From: Sphaerobacter thermophilus DSM 20745
GTDB taxonomy: Bacteria; Chloroflexota; Chloroflexia; Thermomicrobiales; Thermomicrobiaceae
Assembly (NCBI RefSeq): GCF_000024985.1
Contig: NC_013523.1
Span: 620,001 to 684,000, forward strand
DNA: 64,000 bases
Reading direction: 5' to 3'
Under the pieces are notes generated by a model. It saw only the letters and a program-made list of their open reading frames with translations. It made no database searches and had not been told where the DNA came from. Both the position numbers and the translations under genes were made by a program. This document shows, one piece after another, positions 23,561 to 31,576 of the stretch. Every line of letters starts with the position of its first letter. Within the stretch, counting starts at the first letter, position 1.

Positions 23561-24639
23561 GTGCCTTGCTCACTCCCTGTGCCCCACGCCGGCCGCGTGC
23601 GCAGCCGGTAGACGTAGGCGATCACGTCCGCCACTGCCTCATAGAGTGCGACCGGGATTTCGGCCCCGACGTCCGCCATCCGGTAGAGCGCCTGGGCCAG
23701 CGGCTTGTTCTCGACGACCGGGACGGCGTGCTCCCGGGCGATCTGCTTGATGCGCTCGGCGGTCAGACCGCTGCCCTTGGCCACCACGACTGGCGCCGGC
23801 ATGGTGCGCATCTCGTAGCGGATCGCGACGGCCAGGTGGGTCGGGTTGGTCACGACCACTGTGGCCTTTGGCACGGCGTGCATCATCCGCCCGCGCGCCA
23901 GTTGCCGCTGGAGCTGGCGGATACGCGATTTCAGCTCCGGATTGCCTTCGATCTGGCGCAGCTCCTCGCGCAGTTCCTGGCGGGTCATGCGGAGCCGCCG
24001 CTCGTATTCCCAGCGCTGGAAGGCGTAGTCGGCCAGGGCCAGGATGAAGAAGGCGCCGGCCGCGCGCAGACCGACCTTGACCAGCGTCCGTCCGACCGCT
24101 TCGGCGATGCTCACCGGATGGGCGCCGGTCAGTGACGCGAAGTGGGCGACCTCGGCCCGCAGCACCGGGTAGGTCAGCGCCGCGATGATGACCAGCTTGA
24201 CCAGTGCCTTGAACGTCTCGAACGCGCCCCGGCGGGAGAAGATGCGCTTGAGGCCGGCGGCGGGGTTGATCCGCTTGAAGTCGGGTTTGAGCGCGGCCAG
24301 GGCGAAGACGGGGCCGGTCTGGGCCACCCCTGCCGCGATGCCGACCACCAGAACCACCGCCACGAGCGGGCCGACCACCCGGGCGAATACCATGCCTGAC
24401 TCCCAGGCCAGGTTCTGGATGGCGAGCGGGGTAAGGTCACTCGGGCTCAACCCGCCGAAGGTTCCGCGGAAATACCCGGTGAGCGCGCCGGCCGCCTGAC
24501 CGCCGTACCACTGGAGGAACGCGAGCGCGCCGAGCAGCCCAGCCGCAGCGCTCAGTTCGGCGCTGCGCGGCACGTCGCCCTGGCGTCGGGCGTCTTGTCG
24601 CCGCTTAGGTGTCGCGCGTTCCGTGCGCTCCTCGGCCAT
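23554..24639 (-). CDS. flhB: Flagellar export switch protein FlhB
   Basis: 361 residues. FlhB switches substrate specificity from rod/hook to filament proteins after autocleavage. The cleavage motif NPTH is present near residue 265 (VVVTNPTHLAVAIRYE), with four N-terminal membrane helices (about 30-215). N-terminus EERTERATPKRRQDARRQG is typical. It overlaps flhA and lies 13 bases after fliR. Confidence 0.97.
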   Translation of the reverse strand: MAEERTERATPKRRQDARRQGDVPRSAELSAAAGLLGALAFLQWYGGQAAGALTGYFRGTFGGLSPSDLTPLAIQNLAWESGMVFARVVGPLVAVVLVVGIAAGVAQTGPVFALAALKPDFKRINPAAGLKRIFSRRGAFETFKALVKLVIIAALTYPVLRAEVAHFASLTGAHPVSIAEAVGRTLVKVGLRAAGAFFILALADYAFQRWEYERRLRMTRQELREELRQIEGNPELKSRIRQLQRQLARGRMMHAVPKATVVVTNPTHLAVAIRYEMRTMPAPVVVAKGSGLTAERIKQIAREHAVPVVENKPLAQALYRMADVGAEIPVALYEAVADVIAYVYRLRTRPAWGTGSEQGTW

Positions 24640-24652
24640 CCTCGCCCTCCAC

Positions 24653-25435
24653 CTACCGCGCCACCGCGCCGGCCCGGCCGATCGCCTCGATCACGCCGTC
24701 GGTGACCATGGGTGCCAGGACCCGGATCAGGAACGGAAGGGTCAAGAGCAGCACGGCGAAGCCGGCGAAGATCTTGACCGGCAACCCGACGAAGAAGACG
24801 TTCATCTGCGGCACCATGCGGTTGAGCACGCCGAGGCAGGCGTCGACGGCGAGCAGAGTCCCGGCGACCGGCAGCCCGATGCGCAAGGCATCGACAAACA
24901 TGAGACTCGCGAGGGCGATGATAGCCGTCCCGGCGTTGTCGGCGAGGGCGGCGCTCCCGATCGGCACGGTCTGGAAACTACGATGCAGCGCCATCAACAC
25001 CAGGTGATGCCCGTTGGCGCTGAAGAAGACGAGGGCAGCGGCCACGAGATAGAAGGTGTTGAGCGGCGTCCCCTGCAGGTCGAGCGACGGGTTGAACACC
25101 CCGCTCAGGTTGAGCCCGATCTGGGCGCCGACCAGGCTGGCGGCCATCTCGATCGCGCCGAAGACGACGGCGATGCCAAAGCCCATCAACAGGCCGAGGA
25201 GGAACTCGCGCGCCAGCCCCACCGTGAAGCTCGCCGGGTCGGTCAGCGTCTCGGTGCCGGGCCGGGTGAACGGCACCAATACCAGCGACAATGCCAGCGC
25301 CGCGAGGACCTTGATCGCCGGGGGCACGCTGCGGCCGGCGAAGCCGGGCATGAACATCAGCATGGTGCCGATGCGGGTCACCATCAGCAGGAAGACAGCG
25401 ATCGATTGAGGGACGAGCGGCGACGCGATCGTCAT
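24653..25435 (-). CDS. fliR: Flagellar export gate protein FliR
   Basis: 260 residues, hydrophobic throughout with about six membrane-embedded helices. FliR completes the FliPQR pore complex. Recognisable: MLMFMPGFAGRSVPPAIKVL near the N-terminus, EFLLGLLMGFGIAVVFGAIE mid-protein and NRMVPQMNVFFVGLPVKIFA toward the C-terminus. It lies between fliQ (12-base gap) and flhB (13-base gap). Confidence 0.96.
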   Translation of the reverse strand: MTIASPLVPQSIAVFLLMVTRIGTMLMFMPGFAGRSVPPAIKVLAALALSLVLVPFTRPGTETLTDPASFTVGLAREFLLGLLMGFGIAVVFGAIEMAASLVGAQIGLNLSGVFNPSLDLQGTPLNTFYLVAAALVFFSANGHHLVLMALHRSFQTVPIGSAALADNAGTAIIALASLMFVDALRIGLPVAGTLLAVDACLGVLNRMVPQMNVFFVGLPVKIFAGFAVLLLTLPFLIRVLAPMVTDGVIEAIGRAGAVAR

Positions 25436-25447
25436 CCGGGTCCTCCC

Positions 25448-25717
25448 TCAGCGGGCCAACTGCGGCAGCAGCGTCAGCAGCCGCACGGTGAAGCGCACGA
25501 GCTGATCGGCCATCCAGGGCCCGGCGACCAGCAGCACGACGAACATCACGACCATCTTCGGCACGAAGGTCAGAGTGGCCTCGTTCACCTGGGTCACCGC
25601 CTGGAAGATGCTGACGACCAGACCGACGACCAGTGCGGCGAGCAGCAACGGGGCCAGGACCAGCAGCAGCGTGGCAATCGAGTCGCGCGTCAGCTCCAGG
25701 ACCAGCATCTCGCTCAT
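25448..25717 (-). CDS. fliQ: Flagellar export gate protein FliQ
   Basis: 89 residues with two long hydrophobic helices. FliQ is a peripheral subunit of the FliPQR pore. The motif ALVVGLVVSIFQAVTQVNEA followed by TLTFVPKMV is characteristic. It sits between fliP and fliR in the canonical order. Confidence 0.97.
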   Translation of the reverse strand: MSEMLVLELTRDSIATLLLVLAPLLLAALVVGLVVSIFQAVTQVNEATLTFVPKMVVMFVVLLVAGPWMADQLVRFTVRLLTLLPQLAR

Positions 25718-25736
25718 GCGCCGTCTCCTCGCCCGC

Positions 25737-26561
25737 TCATTGGAAGCTCATGACGAGCGACCGGACGATCAGGTCCCAGCCGTCGACCATCACGAACAGG
25801 AGCACTTTGAACGGAAGCGAGACGATGACCGGCGGCAGCATGATCATGCCCATCGACATCAGCGCGCTCGAGACGATCATGTCGATGATGAGGAAGGGGA
25901 TGAAGATCACGAACCCCATCTGGAAGGCGGTCTTCAGCTCACTGACGATGAAGGAGGGCACCAGGACCCAGGTCGGGACATCGTCCGGCGTCCGCGGGCG
26001 CGGCTGCTGGCCGAGCTGCATGAAGAGGGCGAGGTCGCGTTCGCGCGTCTGGCGCAGCATGAACTCGCGCAATGGGCGAACGGCGCGGTCCATCGCCTCC
26101 GCCTGCGCGATCTCGCCGGCCAGGTAGGGCTGGAGCGCGGTGCGGTTCACCTCCTGCCAGACGGGCGCCATGATGAAGATGGTCAGGAACAGCGCCAGAC
26201 CCAGCAGCACCTGGTTCGGCGGGAGCTGAGGGACGCCGATCGCGTTGCGTGCGAAGGAGAGGACGATGATGACCCGCGTGAACGAGGTGACCATCATCAA
26301 CAGGGTCGGCAGAAGCGCCAGGAAGGTAAGAAGGACGAACAACTCCAGCCCCGAGTTGACGGTCCCGGCGCTGCCGGTAGCTGCCCCGCCGGAGTCGATG
26401 CGCAGTTGCGCGTCGCCCAATTGTGCGTCGGCGGTGCAGGAGGGAAGCCAGAGGATGGCACTCGCGAGCAGAGCAAACAGAGCAGCGCGGCGCCGAGGCC
26501 GCGCTCCCCGCGGCGCGCTTGCCATGATGCGGGAGTTCTCGTGGACGCGGTCGCTGAGCAC
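25737..26561 (-). CDS. fliP: Flagellar export gate protein FliP
   Basis: 274 residues from a GTG at 26561. FliP forms the core of the export pore. Family motifs: LPTLLMMVTSFTRVIIVLSF, then ARNAIGVPQLPPNQVLLGLA, and FQMGFVIFIPFLIIDMIVSS, SALMSMGMIMLPPVIVSLPF at the C-terminus. An N-terminal cleavable signal (Arg-rich RPRRRAALFALLASAILWL) is usual for FliP. Start is uncertain: AGGAGG directly abuts an ATG at 26570 but is nine bases ahead of the GTG at 26561; ATG 26525 has no site. First gene of the fliP-fliQ-fliR-flhB-flhA-flhF operon. Confidence 0.93.
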   Translation of the reverse strand: MLSDRVHENSRIMASAPRGARPRRRAALFALLASAILWLPSCTADAQLGDAQLRIDSGGAATGSAGTVNSGLELFVLLTFLALLPTLLMMVTSFTRVIIVLSFARNAIGVPQLPPNQVLLGLALFLTIFIMAPVWQEVNRTALQPYLAGEIAQAEAMDRAVRPLREFMLRQTRERDLALFMQLGQQPRPRTPDDVPTWVLVPSFIVSELKTAFQMGFVIFIPFLIIDMIVSSALMSMGMIMLPPVIVSLPFKVLLFVMVDGWDLIVRSLVMSFQ

Positions 26562-26647
26562 GACTGGCATCCTCCTGAAAAGACGCTGATGTGCCAGATG
26601 CAATTCGTTGCGCACTCGTCGGCACGGCACGGTATCCGTACGACCAC

Positions 26648-26676
26648 AGTGTACGTACATCGGGCAAGGATTGCAA
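26648..26676 (-). promoter_or_regulatory. Candidate fliP operon promoter overlapped by the palindrome
   Basis: On the minus strand TTGCAA (26671-26676), 17 bases, then TACACT (26648-26653): a housekeeping-type promoter. The perfect palindrome TGTACGTACA at 26650-26659 covers part of the -10, as expected for a repressor or overlapping activator site. It lies in the divergent gap to flbD. Confidence 0.55.
26650..26659. promoter_or_regulatory. Palindrome TGTACGTACA in the fliP / flbD divergent region
   Basis: Identical to 5915-5924, and both read TGTACGTACATCG on the plus strand. The 246-base gap separates the fliP export operon (minus) from the flbD-motA-motB-fliL-fliM-fliN-fliO operon (plus). 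No gene lies in the gap. Confidence 0.6.
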
Positions 26677-26807
26677 GTGCCTGAGAGTCCTACATGGGGC
26701 CATCGTCAATTGGGACTATCTTCCGGTTGTGAGGGGTGAACGGACACTCCTAGAATGGCGCAGCAAGGCCGGGGCGCATCCCGCCCCGCTGAGGAGATGG
26801 GGTGTGT

Positions 26808-27074
26808 ATGGTCACGGTCACGCGGCTTGACGGCTCCGTTGTCGTTCTCAACGCCGAACTCATCGAGTCGATCGAGGCGGTGCCCGACACGGTCATCACC
26901 CTGGTGAACCACCGCAAAGTGGTCGTCCGCGAACCGGCGGAGGTGGTGGTCGAGCGGGTCCTGGCGTACCAGCGGGCCGTCCGGGGGCCGGAGCAGGTGA
27001 CGATGGGCACCGGGACTGGAGACGTGTCGCCAGCCGTTGAGCGGGCGGCGGACCTGGTCCCGCAGGAGCGGTAA
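26808..27074 (+). CDS. flbD: FlbD-family flagellar protein
   Basis: 88 residues. Small FlbD proteins occur at the head of motA-motB-fliL clusters in Gram-positives and spirochaetes; their role is not well defined. The start MVTVTRLDGSVVVLNAELIE with VPDTVITLVNHRKVVVREPA matches the family. GAGGAG lies 11 bases upstream of ATG 26808; a GTG two codons earlier is possible. First gene of the plus-strand motor operon. The family minimum is about 70 residues; the last 25 are an extension. Confidence 0.9.
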   Translation: MVTVTRLDGSVVVLNAELIESIEAVPDTVITLVNHRKVVVREPAEVVVERVLAYQRAVRGPEQVTMGTGTGDVSPAVERAADLVPQER

Positions 27075-27079
27075 TAATC

Positions 27080-27886
27080 ATGGATCTGGCGACGATTATC
27101 GGTCTCATCCTCGGCGTCGCGGCGCTGGTGGTGGCCTTCATCCTGGAGGGCGGGCACCTGACGTCGCTCCTCGGCATCACCGCCTTCATGATCGTCTTCG
27201 GTGGGACCTTCGGCGCCACCATCGCCAGCCACTCGCTCGACGACGCGAAGCGCATCCCCAGTCTGATACTCCGCGCGTTCAAGGCGCCGCCTGACCGCCG
27301 CCGCATGCTGATCGACGAGCTGGTCACGCTGGCTGAGGTGGCGCGGCGCGACGGCCTGCTCGCATTGGAGGACCGCGTCATCGATGACCCCTTCCTCCAG
27401 CGCGCCGTGACGCTGGTCGTCGACGGGACCGACCCGGAGGTCACCCGCGCGGTCCTCGAGAGCGACATCGAGGCCATGGAGGCACGCCACGCCCGCGGGT
27501 ACGGGATGTTTTCGACCATGGGCGGCTTCGCTCCGACGATGGGCATCATCGGCACGGTGATGGGCCTCATCCACGTCCTGTCCAACCTCAGCTCGCCGGA
27601 CGAACTCGGCCCGGCCATCGCGGTCGCCTTCCTGGCTACGCTCTACGGTGTCGCCTCGGCCAACCTGATCTGGATTCCGATTGGGAACAAGCTGAAGTAC
27701 CGCAGCCAACAGGAGGCGGACGAGCGCTGGATCGTGGTCGAGGGCGTCATGGGCTTGCAGGCCGGCGACAACCCGCGGGTGCTGCGGGAGAAGCTGACGG
27801 CGACGCTGCCGCCCGCCGAGCGCGCCGCCGGTGCATCGGCAGCGGTGCCGGCTGCGGCGCGGGCGATGGCGGAAGGGGGCGAGTAG
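27080..27886 (+). CDS. motA: Flagellar motor stator protein MotA
   Basis: 268 residues. MotA forms the pentamer around MotB that generates torque against FliG. Four transmembrane helices with the MotA signature MGGFAPTMGIIGTVMGLIHV and EGVMGLQAGDNPRVLREKL. Charged residues of the large cytoplasmic loop between helices 2 and 3 are present. It is 5 bases after flbD and 6 bases before motB. Confidence 0.97.
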   Translation: MDLATIIGLILGVAALVVAFILEGGHLTSLLGITAFMIVFGGTFGATIASHSLDDAKRIPSLILRAFKAPPDRRRMLIDELVTLAEVARRDGLLALEDRVIDDPFLQRAVTLVVDGTDPEVTRAVLESDIEAMEARHARGYGMFSTMGGFAPTMGIIGTVMGLIHVLSNLSSPDELGPAIAVAFLATLYGVASANLIWIPIGNKLKYRSQQEADERWIVVEGVMGLQAGDNPRVLREKLTATLPPAERAAGASAAVPAAARAMAEGGE

Positions 27887-27892
27887 GTCGGC

Positions 27893-28594
27893 ATGGCCCG
27901 GCGTCGGCACGAACACGCGGGAGAAGCATCGAGCGAGCGGTGGCTCGTCACGTACGCCGATCTCATTACGCTGCTGCTCGTCTTCTTCGTGGTGATGTAC
28001 TCGATCTCCAAGGCCGACTCGGCGAAGTTTCAGCGCTTCAGCACCTCGGTGCAGCAGGCTTTCCGCGTCGATGTGATGGAGCCGGGGCAGCCGCTGGGAC
28101 CGGCGCTGGCGGAGCAGGACTTCCGCTTCATGAGCTTCCTGGCCATCAGGGCGCAGATCGCGTCACTGGTGCAGCGCTACGACCTGGGGCTCGATGCGGC
28201 TGACGTGGAATTGACCCAGGAGGGGATCGTGATCCACCTGGCGGAGTCCGTGCTCTTCCCGCCGGGCGAGGTGCAACTTCGCCCGGAGGCACACCGCGTG
28301 CTGGCCGACATCGCCGCCATCATCGGTCCGATGCCCTTCCCGGTGCGGGTAGAGGGCCACACCGACAACGTTCCGCCCGCCAATCCGAACTACCCCGACA
28401 ACTGGGCGCTCTCGACCATGCGAGCGGTCAGCACGGTGCGCTTCCTCTCTGACGTGCAGGGCGTGCCAGCGGAGCGGCTGGTGGCCGTCGGCTACGCCGA
28501 GCATCGGCCGCGTGCCGACAACCGCACGTTAGAAGGGCGCCGGAAGAACCGGCGAGTGGACCTGGTCATCGTTCAGCCGGGCTCCAACGAGTAA
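27893..28594 (+). CDS. motB: Flagellar motor stator protein MotB
   Basis: 233 residues. The N-terminal transmembrane helix has the ion-carrying Asp in TYADLITLLLVFFVVMYSIS; the periplasmic/extracytoplasmic OmpA-like peptidoglycan-binding domain ends with VEGHTDNVPP, LSTMRAVSTVRFL and GRRKNRRVDLVI. In a monoderm it would anchor to the thick peptidoglycan. The ion (H+ or Na+) cannot be set from the sequence with confidence. Confidence 0.97.
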   Translation: MARRRHEHAGEASSERWLVTYADLITLLLVFFVVMYSISKADSAKFQRFSTSVQQAFRVDVMEPGQPLGPALAEQDFRFMSFLAIRAQIASLVQRYDLGLDAADVELTQEGIVIHLAESVLFPPGEVQLRPEAHRVLADIAAIIGPMPFPVRVEGHTDNVPPANPNYPDNWALSTMRAVSTVRFLSDVQGVPAERLVAVGYAEHRPRADNRTLEGRRKNRRVDLVIVQPGSNE

Positions 28595-28622
28595 CGCGGC
28601 TGGCGAGGGGGTGGCGAATCAG

Positions 28623-29186
28623 ATGGACGCAGGAATGCAGAGCGGTGATGTGGCGCAGGGCATGAACAAGCGGCTGCTCCTCGTGTTCGGCGGGGTCGGC
28701 GCCCTGATCGTGGTCGCCCTGGTGGGGGCGGTGTTTGTGCTCCCGAGCCTGGTGCCGGGCGGGATCAGCATCCAACTCGGTAACGGAAACACCACTGAGA
28801 CGTTGTCGGTGCCGCCGCCGACGGGGGTTGATGTGGGAGTTCCGGTCACGCTCGGGGAGCGCGTGGTCAATCTCGCCGATCCGGGCGGTTTCCGGTATCT
28901 TAAGACGGAGATCGTTCTCAGCTTGCACGTGCCCGGCGTCGTGGGGTCCGAACTCTCGACCGAGGAGCTCGAGAAGGAGCAGGCGACCCTCAATGCCCGG
29001 CTCGAGCCGATTAAGCCGCAGATCCAGGATATCCTCACCTCCGTGCTGACGGCCAAGACGGTCGCGGAGGTCACGACCCCGGAGGGGAAAGAGGTGCTGC
29101 GCGAGCAGTTGATCGAGAGCCTGCAGCCGCTCCTGCGGCACCACCAGATCACCGGGCTGTACTTCGCCCAGTTCGTGATCCAGTAG
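28623..29186 (+). CDS. fliL: Flagellar basal body-associated protein FliL
   Basis: 187 residues. FliL surrounds the stator and supports motor load. One transmembrane helix (about 18-40), a Gly/Thr linker, then the FliL domain (RVVNLADPGGFRYLKTEIVL and a C-terminal HHQITGLYFAQFVIQ). Start is uncertain: ATG 28623 is 12 bases after GAGGGG, whereas a GTG at 28611 abuts the site. Order motA-motB-fliL-fliM-fliN is standard. Confidence 0.93.
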   Translation: MDAGMQSGDVAQGMNKRLLLVFGGVGALIVVALVGAVFVLPSLVPGGISIQLGNGNTTETLSVPPPTGVDVGVPVTLGERVVNLADPGGFRYLKTEIVLSLHVPGVVGSELSTEELEKEQATLNARLEPIKPQIQDILTSVLTAKTVAEVTTPEGKEVLREQLIESLQPLLRHHQITGLYFAQFVIQ

Positions 29187-29246
29187 CAGGCTCCCCGCCG
29201 CTCGTCGTGTCGCCGGACCGTGACGCGGACAGGAGGCTGTCCAATC

Positions 29247-30155
29247 GTGTCGGGCTCACCGGTGCCCTACAATTTCCGCCGACCGGACAAGTTTTCCAAG
29301 GATCACCTGCGCTCGATCCAGGCGATCCAGGAGGGCTTCGGGCGCTTCGCCGGTAACTTCCTGGCCTCCAAGGTGCGCGCTGCCGTCCATGTCTCCCTCG
29401 TCCATGTGGAGCAGTCGACGCTGGGGGAGTTCCTCGACGGCCTGCCCTTCCCGACGACCCTCTTCATCAGCCCGCTCGACCCGCTCGTCGGGCAGGCCGT
29501 TATGCAGATCGACATGAACCTCGCGTTCCTCGTCATCGACCGCATGCTCGGCGGGCCTGGCGATTCGACCCCGGCGCCGCGGGCCGGTGCCTCCGTCACC
29601 GAGATCGAGATGCTTCTGCTGGAGGAGCTGGGGCAGGGGTTGTTCGCCGAGTTCGTGAACGCGTGGGCGCAGGTGACGTCGCTCCGTGCACCGCACTGCG
29701 AAGTGGCCCTGGGCGCCATGCAGGTTCAGGGGCTCCTCCCCACCGAGATCGCGCTGGTGATCCGGCATGAGGTGCGGATGGAGGGGGCGACCGGGCGCTT
29801 GACGATCTGCCTGCCGGCGTCGATGCTGGAACCGATCCTTCCACGGCTGAACGCCCGGCTCTTGTTCGCCAACCCGCGCGCCGGGGTCGGGGAGCAACTG
29901 GAGCGCGATCTGGCGGCCCAACTGGAACGGGTGTCGCTGGCGGTCCGGGTCGAGCTGGGACGAGTCACCGTTCGGGTGGCCGACTTGCTCCAGGTCGAAG
30001 TAGGGGACGTGATCCGGCTCGACACCGCGGCCGACAGCGCACTGCCGGTGCTGGTGGAGGATCGGGTCCGCTTCCTCGGGCAGCCGGGCCAGATTGCCGG
30101 GCAACTGGCGGTACGCATTGTCGAGCGCGTCACGGACGACACCGTCGTCCCGTAG
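29247..30155 (+). CDS. fliM: Flagellar motor switch protein FliM
   Basis: 302 residues. FliM is the main C-ring wall protein. VPYNFRRPDKFSKDHLRSIQ near the N-terminus and QIDMNLAFLVIDRMLGGPGD are family hallmarks; the C-terminal SpoA domain follows (VRVADLLQVEVGDVIRLDT). A GTG at 29247 with AGGAGG ten bases upstream is chosen over an upstream in-frame start. The N-terminal CheY-binding peptide (LSQxEIDALL) is missing, so direct CheY-P control through this segment is doubtful; no che genes are in the window. Confidence 0.94.
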   Translation: MSGSPVPYNFRRPDKFSKDHLRSIQAIQEGFGRFAGNFLASKVRAAVHVSLVHVEQSTLGEFLDGLPFPTTLFISPLDPLVGQAVMQIDMNLAFLVIDRMLGGPGDSTPAPRAGASVTEIEMLLLEELGQGLFAEFVNAWAQVTSLRAPHCEVALGAMQVQGLLPTEIALVIRHEVRMEGATGRLTICLPASMLEPILPRLNARLLFANPRAGVGEQLERDLAAQLERVSLAVRVELGRVTVRVADLLQVEVGDVIRLDTAADSALPVLVEDRVRFLGQPGQIAGQLAVRIVERVTDDTVVP

Positions 30156-30176
30156 GTGGAGAGGAAAGGCCCAGGA

Positions 30177-30611
30177 ATGAGCGACACACCGCCCGAGCGC
30201 TCCGGCGCGACCGGATCGGTTAGCTGGCAGTCGTTCGACCGCCCGGAAGGGACGGGCGAGACAGCGGCTCCGGGCGAGCAGGCCGGGGGTGAGGCCGCCA
30301 GCGTGCACCCGGCTGCCTTCATGGCGCTGAGCCAGGAGACCCAGAGCGGTGGACCGCAGAGCATCGAGTTCCTGCGCGACGTCGAGGTCGAACTGACGGC
30401 CGAGTTGGGCACGGCCCGGATGCAGATCAAGCACATCCTCGGACTGCGCCCCGGCTCGGTGGTCGAGCTCAACCGGCTGGCAGGCGAGCCGGTGGACATC
30501 ATGGTCAACAAGACGCTCATCGCGCGGGGCGAGGTCGTGGTGGTCGACGAGAAGTTCGCCGTCCGGGTCGTCGAGATCGTCCCACCTGAGCGCCGCCTGG
30601 GCAGCGGGTGA
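30177..30611 (+). CDS. fliN: Flagellar motor switch protein FliN
   Basis: 144 residues. A disordered Gly/Glu-rich N-terminal half leads to a C-terminal SpoA domain: FLRDVEVELTAELGTARMQI, HILGLRPGSVVELNRLAGEP, IMVNKTLIARGEVVVVDEKF, AVRVVEIVPPERRL. It forms the bottom of the C-ring with FliM. GGAGAGGAAAGG precedes ATG 30177. No CheC-like phosphatase domain is fused, so it is FliN rather than FliY. Confidence 0.95.
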   Translation: MSDTPPERSGATGSVSWQSFDRPEGTGETAAPGEQAGGEAASVHPAAFMALSQETQSGGPQSIEFLRDVEVELTAELGTARMQIKHILGLRPGSVVELNRLAGEPVDIMVNKTLIARGEVVVVDEKFAVRVVEIVPPERRLGSG

Positions 30612-30801
30612 GCGCAGTCACCCGCGTGCGGACTCGTCCGCGCAGCGTGACGCGAGTGTGCGCGGTGCTGGCGGACCACGCAGGCCATGATCCTCAGTTA
30701 CATTACATGGCGCACCAACGGTGCGTGCGGGCGTGTCCTGGCCGTACGCACACCAGTCCGATGACCCGCGCCGCTGGCGGGTATCGAGGAGGAGCAGGGC
30801 G

Positions 30802-31497
30802 ATGTGGCAGTGGCGGCAGTCTCCGGGTGGAGCGCAACAGGGGCCGCGTGGGGGCGGCCGTTCGGCCCGCCTCTGGTTCGCTGTGGCCGGGCTGCTGATC
30901 GTCGGCTACCTCGTCGTCCAGGCGCTTGGTCTTCTGAGTCCCGACGGGTCCGCGAACGGCACGGTGGGCACGCCGTCGGACACCACCGGCTACCTGGCGC
31001 AGGGCTACGCGCAGCTCGAGCAAGACGCCGCCGCGACCACGTCCGGATCCTTCTGGAGCCTGTGGGTCGGCATGATCATCCCGCTGGCGATCGTGCTCGT
31101 CGCGGCCTACGCCATCCTGCGCGGCTTGCGCTACCTGAACACACGTGTGGCGGCACCGATCAGCAGTGGACGGGTGCTGGAGTCGATCGACTCGCTGAGC
31201 CTTGGCGCACAAGGGACCGTGCATCTGGTCCGGGTCGGGGAGCGGGTGATCGTCGTCGGCGCCAGCGGGCAGCAGCTCTCGTTCCTGACCGAGTTGAGCC
31301 CGGACGACGCGGCCGCGGTCCTCGCCGCACACCGAGCGGGTGCCGGTGCCGACCCACTGGCGACGCGGGGTGTCCTGCACTCGTTCCAGGGCATCCTCGC
31401 CGGTCGGCTCGCGCAGCCGCCGTCCGGCGACTCCACGCCCGGCGACGTGCCTGTCACGACCCCACCGGACACCTCATCTCACCAGCCTGCACGCTGA
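30802..31497 (+). CDS. fliO: Flagellar biosynthesis protein FliO-like
   Basis: 231 residues. FliO is an assembly factor for the FliPQR pore. Two hydrophobic helices (about 24-42 and 87-110) and the FliO domain (VLESIDSLSLGAQGTVHLVR, GERVIVVGASGQQLSFLTEL) are seen; most FliO proteins have one helix, so the second is unusual. ATG 30802 has AGGAGGAG seven bases upstream. A 190-base gap from fliN carries a small inverted repeat (GCGCACC-N3-GGTGCGT near 30711). Last gene of the flagellar island. Confidence 0.85.
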   Translation: MWQWRQSPGGAQQGPRGGGRSARLWFAVAGLLIVGYLVVQALGLLSPDGSANGTVGTPSDTTGYLAQGYAQLEQDAAATTSGSFWSLWVGMIIPLAIVLVAAYAILRGLRYLNTRVAAPISSGRVLESIDSLSLGAQGTVHLVRVGERVIVVGASGQQLSFLTELSPDDAAAVLAAHRAGAGADPLATRGVLHSFQGILAGRLAQPPSGDSTPGDVPVTTPPDTSSHQPAR

Positions 31498-31576
31498 GAC
31501 GGCAGCCGCGGGGTTGCGAGAGGACGCAGCCCGCGCAAAACGCGTCTGTACCGTCTACTCCGGACGCGTCGGTGAT

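Noticed and set aside
30608-30898. Small frame whose start overlaps the fliN stop
   Set aside because: Arg/Cys-rich composition, overlaps the better supported fliO start and has no family signal.
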